DNA of 6,835 nt from Actinobacteria bacterium UBA6100. Lineage in GTDB: Bacteria; Actinomycetota; Coriobacteriia; Anaerosomatales; Anaerosomataceae. The notes beneath the pieces are model-generated. The model had not been told where the DNA came from and searched no databases. It was given only the letters and a program-made list of their open reading frames with translations. Shown here piece by piece: positions 1 to 6,835 of this stretch. Position numbers and translations under genes: made by a program. The DNA lies in assembly GCA_002423585.1 (NCBI GenBank), contig DIWS01000006.1, positions 3,159 through 9,993 of the forward strand, written 5' to 3'. Within the stretch, counting starts at the first letter, position 1. Every line of letters starts with the position of its first letter.

Positions 1-1
1 G

Positions 2-2935
<2,934 letters not shown>

Positions 2936-2945
2936 GAACGCATCG

Positions 2946-2985
2946 ACACCGGCCCCGGTGGTCTCACCGACACCGGGGTCGGTGT
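2946..2985 (+). terminator. Probable rpoC terminator hairpin
   Basis: An inverted repeat starts 10 nt after the rpoC stop. The arms CACCGGCCCCGGTG (2947-2960) and CACCGGGGTCGGTG (2971-2984) pair over 14 bp with one G-U wobble. The flanking A2946 and T2985 add a fifteenth pair, and the loop is 10 nt. The stem is very GC-rich and stable, but only a TGTGTG stretch follows, not a T run. It is best read as a weak or non-canonical intrinsic terminator, or an attenuator or RNA 3'-end stabiliser, between the rpoBC and str units. Confidence 0.6.
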
Positions 2986-3018
2986 GTGTGAACGGAGCGA
3001 TACGCCCGGGTGCGTGGT

Positions 3019-3047
3019 TTGACACACCCCAGGTGGTTTGTTAGAGT
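3019..3047 (+). promoter_or_regulatory. Sigma-70-type promoter for the rpsL-rpsG-fusA-tuf unit
   Basis: A perfect -35 box TTGACA (3019-3024) is followed by a 17-nt spacer and a -10 box TAGAGT (3042-3047, four of six matches to TATAAT). A TG at 3039-3040 sits one base before the -10, giving an extended -10. Transcription should begin near 3053-3056, leaving a leader of about 75 nt before rpsL. The bases just after the -10 (TGCGCG) are GC-rich, as in many growth-rate-regulated ribosomal promoters; regulation by ppGpp is only an inference. Its position just downstream of the rpoC hairpin fits an independent start for the str operon. Confidence 0.75.
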
Positions 3048-3066
3048 TGCGCGTTGCGACTACGCT

Positions 3067-3101
3067 CGGTGCCAGGTGTGGGCACCGTGGGAGTGGTACC
3101 G
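3067..3101 (+). promoter_or_regulatory. Leader stem-loop upstream of rpsL with a competing pairing
   Basis: CGGTGCC (3067-3073) pairs perfectly with GGCACCG (3081-3087) around a 7-nt loop. A second partner, GGTACCG (3095-3101), can pair with the same first arm with one G-U wobble, so two mutually exclusive folds are possible. The element lies in the transcribed leader, 14 nt before the Shine-Dalgarno at its far end. A role in translational or transcriptional control of the str operon is speculative; the pairing itself is seen directly. Confidence 0.35.
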
Positions 3102-3114
3102 CTTCAGGATCAAC

Positions 3115-3121
3115 GAAGGAG
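3115..3121 (+). promoter_or_regulatory. Ribosome binding site of rpsL (fixes the GTG start)
   Basis: GAAGGAG at 3115-3121 is followed by 7 nt and then GTG at 3129-3131. The downstream protein begins M-PTINQLVRKGR, the universal S12 N-terminus, so the GTG is the start even though an ATG (3122) lies closer in another frame. Confidence 0.85.
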
Positions 3122-3128
3122 ATGAGTA

Positions 3129-3500
3129 GTGCCCACCATCAATCAGCTGGTGCGCAAGGGCCGTCAGCAGGCCACGGACAAGAGCAAGACGCCGGCGCTC
3201 AAGGGTAATCCCCAGAAGCGCGGAGTCTGCACGCGTGTGTACACGACCACGCCGAAGAAGCCGAACTCGGCGCTTCGAAAGGTCGCTCGCGTGCGCCTCA
3301 CCAATCAGATGGAAGTGACCGCGTACATCCCCGGCATCGGCCACAACCTCCAGGAGCACTCGATCGTGCTCGTGCGTGGTGGTCGTGTGAAGGACCTCCC
3401 GGGTGTCCGTTACAAGGTCATTCGCGGCGCGCTCGATGCCGCCGGCGTGAGCAAGCGTGCTCAGGCGCGTTCCCGTTACGGCGTCAAGAAGCCCAAGTAA
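3129..3500 (+). CDS. rpsL: Small-subunit ribosomal protein S12
   Basis: S12 sits at the decoding centre of the 30S subunit at its interface with the 50S, and helps monitor codon-anticodon pairing. The 123-residue product is a standard bacterial length and complete, from the GTG start (MPTINQLVRKG) to the basic C-terminus (RSRYGVKKPK). The conserved TTTPKKPNSALRK loop and the GGRVKDLPGVRYK loop are both present. K43 and K88, the lysines where streptomycin-resistance changes usually arise, are the wild-type residues, as are D89 (the residue methylthiolated in some bacteria) and P91. It is the first gene after the promoter at 3019-3047 and is followed 74 nt later by rpsG, the usual str-operon order. 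Confidence 0.98.
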   Translation: MPTINQLVRKGRQQATDKSKTPALKGNPQKRGVCTRVYTTTPKKPNSALRKVARVRLTNQMEVTAYIPGIGHNLQEHSIVLVRGGRVKDLPGVRYKVIRGALDAAGVSKRAQARSRYGVKKPK

Positions 3501-3502
3501 GC

Positions 3503-3545
3503 GCTCGAATCGAGCCGGCAGGCATGCGCCTGCAGCTCATCCGGC
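3503..3545 (+). promoter_or_regulatory. S12-S7 intercistronic stem-loops with alternative pairings
   Basis: The 74-nt spacer is rich in inverted repeats. GCTCG (3503-3507) pairs with CGAGC (3511-3515) around a 3-nt loop. GCAGGC (3518-3523) pairs with GCCTGC (3528-3533) around ATGC, and this stem can be lengthened across a small internal loop by GAGC (3512-3515) with GCTC (3535-3538). GCCGG (3514-3518) can also pair with CCGGC (3541-3545). The GAGC arm therefore has competing partners upstream and downstream. In E. coli the S12-S7 spacer is where S7 binds to repress its own translation; a similar role here is an inference from position, since I see no clear sequence match. Confidence 0.4.
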
Positions 3546-3574
3546 GTCTGACCTGTGAGATAGAGGAGTAGAGA

Positions 3575-4045
3575 ATGCCAAGGCGTGCAGCTGCGCAGCG
3601 TCGAGAGGTCCTGGCGGACCCGGTCTACAACAACCGGCTCGTCACCCAGCTCGTGAACAAGGTCCTGCTCGACGGCAAGAAGTCCGTTGCTGAGCGGATC
3701 GTCTACGGTGCTTTCGACATCGTCGAGCAGAAGACCACCCAGGACCCGCTCTCGGTCTTCAAGAAGGCCATGGACAACGTGCGCCCGACGCTCGAGGTCA
3801 AGCCGAAGCGTGTGGGTGGCGCGACCTACCAGGTGCCGATCGAGGTCAACTCCCGCCGGTCCACCACGCTGGCCATCCGCTGGATCGTCGGCTTCGCGCG
3901 TAAGCGCCGGGAGAAGACCATGCAGGAGCGTCTTGCCGGAGAGATCATGGATGCCGCGAACGGCCTCGGCTCGTCGGTGAAGAAGCGTGAGGACCTGTAC
4001 AAGATGGCTGAGTCCAACCGCGCTTTCAGCCACTACCGCTGGTAA
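3575..4045 (+). CDS. rpsG: Small-subunit ribosomal protein S7
   Basis: S7 nucleates assembly of the 30S head by binding the 3' major domain of 16S rRNA, and contacts the E-site tRNA. The product is 156 residues, the typical bacterial length. It starts MPRRAAAQRREVLADP and has the conserved LVNKVLLDGKKSVAERIVYGAF helix region, the GGATYQVPIEV beta-hairpin, the RWIVGFARKR basic segment, and the NRAFSHYRW end. The ATG at 3575 is preceded by AGAGGAG (3562-3568) at 6-nt spacing, a strong ribosome binding site, so the start is secure. It lies between rpsL and fusA (43-nt gap). In other bacteria S7 is the feedback regulator of this operon; the structured spacer upstream is the natural place for that. 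Confidence 0.98.
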   Translation: MPRRAAAQRREVLADPVYNNRLVTQLVNKVLLDGKKSVAERIVYGAFDIVEQKTTQDPLSVFKKAMDNVRPTLEVKPKRVGGATYQVPIEVNSRRSTTLAIRWIVGFARKRREKTMQERLAGEIMDAANGLGSSVKKREDLYKMAESNRAFSHYRW

Positions 4046-4088
4046 TCCTGGGCACCCTGAGACCTTAGGAAGAGGACGAGAAGACCAG

Positions 4089-6185
4089 ATGGCTTCGAAT
4101 CGCACACCACTCGCCATGACCCGCAACATCGGCATCATGGCTCATATCGACGCCGGCAAGACCACGACGACCGAGCGCATCCTGTTCTATACCGGCAGGA
4201 CGCACAAGATCGGTGAGGTCCACGACGGCGCAGCCACCATGGACTGGATGGTCCAGGAGCAGGAGCGCGGCATCACGATCACGTCGGCCGCTACCACGTG
4301 CTTCTGGAAGAACCATCGAATTCAGATCATAGACACGCCCGGCCACGTGGACTTCACCGTCGAGGTCGAGCGCTCGCTGCGCGTGCTCGACGGTACCGTC
4401 GCTGTGTTCTGTGCCGTCGGCGGCGTGCAGCCGCAGTCGGAGACCGTATGGCGCCAGGCCGACCGGTACAACGTGCCGCGCATGGCATATGTCAACAAGA
4501 TGGACCGCACCGGCGCGGATTTCTTCAACGTCGTGAAGATGATGAAGGATCGTCTTGATACGCGTGCCGTGCTTCTTCAGCTGCCGATCGGTGCCGAGGA
4601 CAAGTTCACCGGCATCGTCGACCTGATCGAGATGAATGCCATTCATTTCAACGAGGACGACAAGGGCATCAACCCGACGATCGAGCCCATCCCGGCCGAC
4701 ATGATGGACGACGCCGAGCTCTACCGCCACGAGCTCGTGGAGGCCGCCGCCGAGTACGACGACGACCTGCTCGAGAAGTTCCTCGGGGATGAGCCGATGT
4801 CCACCGATGAGATCAAGGCGGCGCTGCGCAAGGCCACAGTCGACTGTGCGATCACTCCGGTGGTCTGCGGTGCCTCGTTCAAGAACAAGGGCGTTCAGGC
4901 GCTTCTTGACGCGATCGTCGACTATCTTCCCTCGCCGCTCGACATCCCGCCGGTCGCGGGGATCTCGCTCAAGGACGACTCGAACACCACGCGTGCTGCC
5001 GATGACAAGGAGCCCTTTGCGGCTCTGGCCTTCAAAGTCGCCACCGACCCGTTCGTGGGCAAGCTCACTTACTTCCGCGTGTACTCGGGCACCATGACCT
5101 CAGGGTCCCATGTGCTGAACTCAACCAAGGGTCACAAGGAGCGTTTCGGTCGCCTGCTGCAGATGCACGCCAACCACCGCGAGGACGTCGACGCGGTGTT
5201 CGCGGGCGACATCGTCGCGGCTGTGGGCCTGAAGAACACCACCACGGGTGACACCCTGTGCGACGACAGCACCCCTGTGCTGCTCGAGTCGATGGTGTTT
5301 CCGGATCCGGTCATCGACATCGCCATCGAGCCGAAGACCAAGGCCGAGCAGGACAAGCTCGGCACGGCGCTGGCCAAGCTCTCTGAAGAGGACCCGACGT
5401 TCCGCGTCCACACCGACGAGGAGACCGGTCAGACGATCATCGCCGGCATGGGCGAGCTTCACCTCGAGATCATCGTCGATCGTCTGCTGCGTGAGTTCAA
5501 AGTCGAGGCGAACGTCGGCAAGCCGCAGGTCGCATACCGTGAGACCGCCGGCAAGGAAGTCAAAGAGGTGCACGGCAAGTTCGTGCGCCAGACGGGTGGC
5601 CACGGCCAGTACGGCCACGTGGTCCTCACCCTCACGCCGCAACAGCCGGGCGACGGGTATGTCTTCGAGAACAAGATCACCGGAGGCACCATCCCCAAGG
5701 AGTACATCCCGGCCGTCGACAAGGGCATCCAGGAGGCGATAACCACTGGTGTGCTCGCAGGCTACCCGGTCGTCGACATCAAGGTGCAGTTGGTCGACGG
5801 CTCGTACCACGACGTCGACTCCTCGGAGATGGCGTTCAAGATCGCCGGCTCCATGGGCATCAAGGAGGCGCTTCGCAAGTCTGGTCCGGTCATCCTCGAG
5901 CCCGTCATGGCCGTTGAGGTCGACACGCCCGAGGAGTTCATGGGCGACGTGATGGGCGATCTGTCCAGCCGCCGGGGTCATATCGAGGGTATGGAGCCGC
6001 GCGGCAACGCACAGCTTGTCCGCGGCAAGGTGCCGCTGGCCAACATGTTCGGCTACGCGACGGACCTCCGCTCGCGCACCCAGGGCCGCGCCGCCTACAC
6101 CATGCAGTTCAAGGCCTACGAACCGGTACCCAAGTCCATCGCTGATGAGATCGTCGCCAAAGCTGGCGGCGGCGACCAGGGCTAG
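4089..6185 (+). CDS. fusA: Translation elongation factor G (EF-G)
   Basis: A GTPase that drives tRNA-mRNA translocation on the ribosome and, with the recycling factor, splits ribosomes after termination. The product is 698 residues, full family length. G-domain motifs: G1 AHIDAGKTT (18-26), switch I ending RGITI with T63, G3 DTPGH (82-86), G4 NKMD (136-139). Domain II follows (FRVYSGTMTSGS), then domain III (EEDPTFRVHTDEETGQTIIAGMGELHLE, written in parts), domain IV with RQTGGHGQYG near residue 505 and the tip loop HDVDSSEMAFK (H574), and domain V ending in LRSRTQGRAAYTMQF. The frame is open upstream into rpsG, but homology begins at MASNRTPLAMTRNIGI, so ATG 4089 is chosen. The best Shine-Dalgarno, GAGGA (4072-4076), is rather far away (12 nt); GAGAAG (4078-4083) is a weaker, closer alternative. 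The sequence looks like canonical EF-G with no frameshift. It is followed 10 nt later by tuf. Confidence 0.98.
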   Translation: MASNRTPLAMTRNIGIMAHIDAGKTTTTERILFYTGRTHKIGEVHDGAATMDWMVQEQERGITITSAATTCFWKNHRIQIIDTPGHVDFTVEVERSLRVLDGTVAVFCAVGGVQPQSETVWRQADRYNVPRMAYVNKMDRTGADFFNVVKMMKDRLDTRAVLLQLPIGAEDKFTGIVDLIEMNAIHFNEDDKGINPTIEPIPADMMDDAELYRHELVEAAAEYDDDLLEKFLGDEPMSTDEIKAALRKATVDCAITPVVCGASFKNKGVQALLDAIVDYLPSPLDIPPVAGISLKDDSNTTRAADDKEPFAALAFKVATDPFVGKLTYFRVYSGTMTSGSHVLNSTKGHKERFGRLLQMHANHREDVDAVFAGDIVAAVGLKNTTTGDTLCDDSTPVLLESMVFPDPVIDIAIEPKTKAEQDKLGTALAKLSEEDPTFRVHTDEETGQTIIAGMGELHLEIIVDRLLREFKVEANVGKPQVAYRETAGKEVKEVHGKFVRQTGGHGQYGHVVLTLTPQQPGDGYVFENKITGGTIPKEYIPAVDKGIQEAITTGVLAGYPVVDIKVQLVDGSYHDVDSSEMAFKIAGSMGIKEALRKSGPVILEPVMAVEVDTPEEFMGDVMGDLSSRRGHIEGMEPRGNAQLVRGKVPLANMFGYATDLRSRTQGRAAYTMQFKAYEPVPKSIADEIVAKAGGGDQG

Positions 6186-6189
6186 GGAG
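6184..6189 (+). promoter_or_regulatory. Ribosome binding site of tuf, overlapping the fusA stop codon
   Basis: AGGGAG at 6184-6189 uses the last two bases of the fusA TAG (6183-6185) and lies 6 nt before the tuf ATG at 6196. A ribosome terminating on fusA would sit on the tuf initiation site, suggesting translational coupling. No separate tuf promoter is evident in the 10-nt gap. Confidence 0.75.
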
Positions 6190-6195
6190 ACGACG

Positions 6196-6835
<640 letters not shown>

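Noticed and set aside
2981..2990. Short GT repeat
   Set aside because: Only four units long and partly within the hairpin arm; too short to call a microsatellite.
3122..3124. ATG seven bases before the rpsL GTG, nearer the Shine-Dalgarno
   Set aside because: It is in a different frame from S12 and sits only one base's width from the Shine-Dalgarno; its frame gives a short, meaningless product.
3249..3401. Possible streptomycin-resistance change in S12
   Set aside because: K43, K88 and P91 are the wild-type residues, so no known resistance substitution is present.
3987..4088. In-frame upstream extension of fusA starting inside rpsG
   Set aside because: The extra 34 residues have no EF-G homology and overlap the conserved end of S7; the family N-terminus starts at the ATG at 4089.

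Overview
The window is a 6.8 kb piece of a bacterial chromosome from a GC-rich organism. All genes lie on the plus strand, in the order rpoC (5' end missing), rpsL, rpsG, fusA, tuf (3' end missing). This is the end of the rpoBC transcription unit followed by the 'str' operon. The RpoC core, with segments such as FVMKRLVD and AQNIKSAKRMV, reads as actinobacterial (Actinomycetota). The EF-Tu combines actinobacterial-like and other features. A deep, probably anaerobic lineage such as the Coriobacteriia/Anaerosomatia would fit, but that placement is inference from memory and not a search result.

Layout: positions 2-2935 encode the last 977 residues of the RNA polymerase beta' subunit, including the catalytic NADFDGD loop, bridge helix, trigger loop and the four-cysteine zinc site. 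The protein then runs about 150 residues past the normal C-terminus: an acidic linker ends in two tandem Cys-Cys-Cys-His modules. The 193-nt gap 2936-3128 holds a strong GC-rich hairpin (probable terminator), a near-consensus sigma-70-type promoter with an extended -10, and a leader hairpin. rpsL (S12, GTG start), rpsG (S7), fusA (EF-G) and the first 213 codons of tuf (EF-Tu) follow with short gaps (74, 43 and 10 nt), so they probably form one transcription unit. There is no gene-free stretch longer than 193 nt.

The genes make the core machinery of transcription (beta') and of decoding and elongation (S12, S7, EF-G, EF-Tu). Nothing indicates a mobile element, CRISPR array, phage or defence system. 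The notable features are within the housekeeping proteins: a double zinc-finger-like tail on beta', and a CxxC-x5-CxxC insert in EF-Tu right after the G5 motif of the G domain. Smaller points are the paired alternative stem-loops in the rpsL leader and in the S12-S7 spacer, where ribosomal-protein feedback control occurs in other bacteria.
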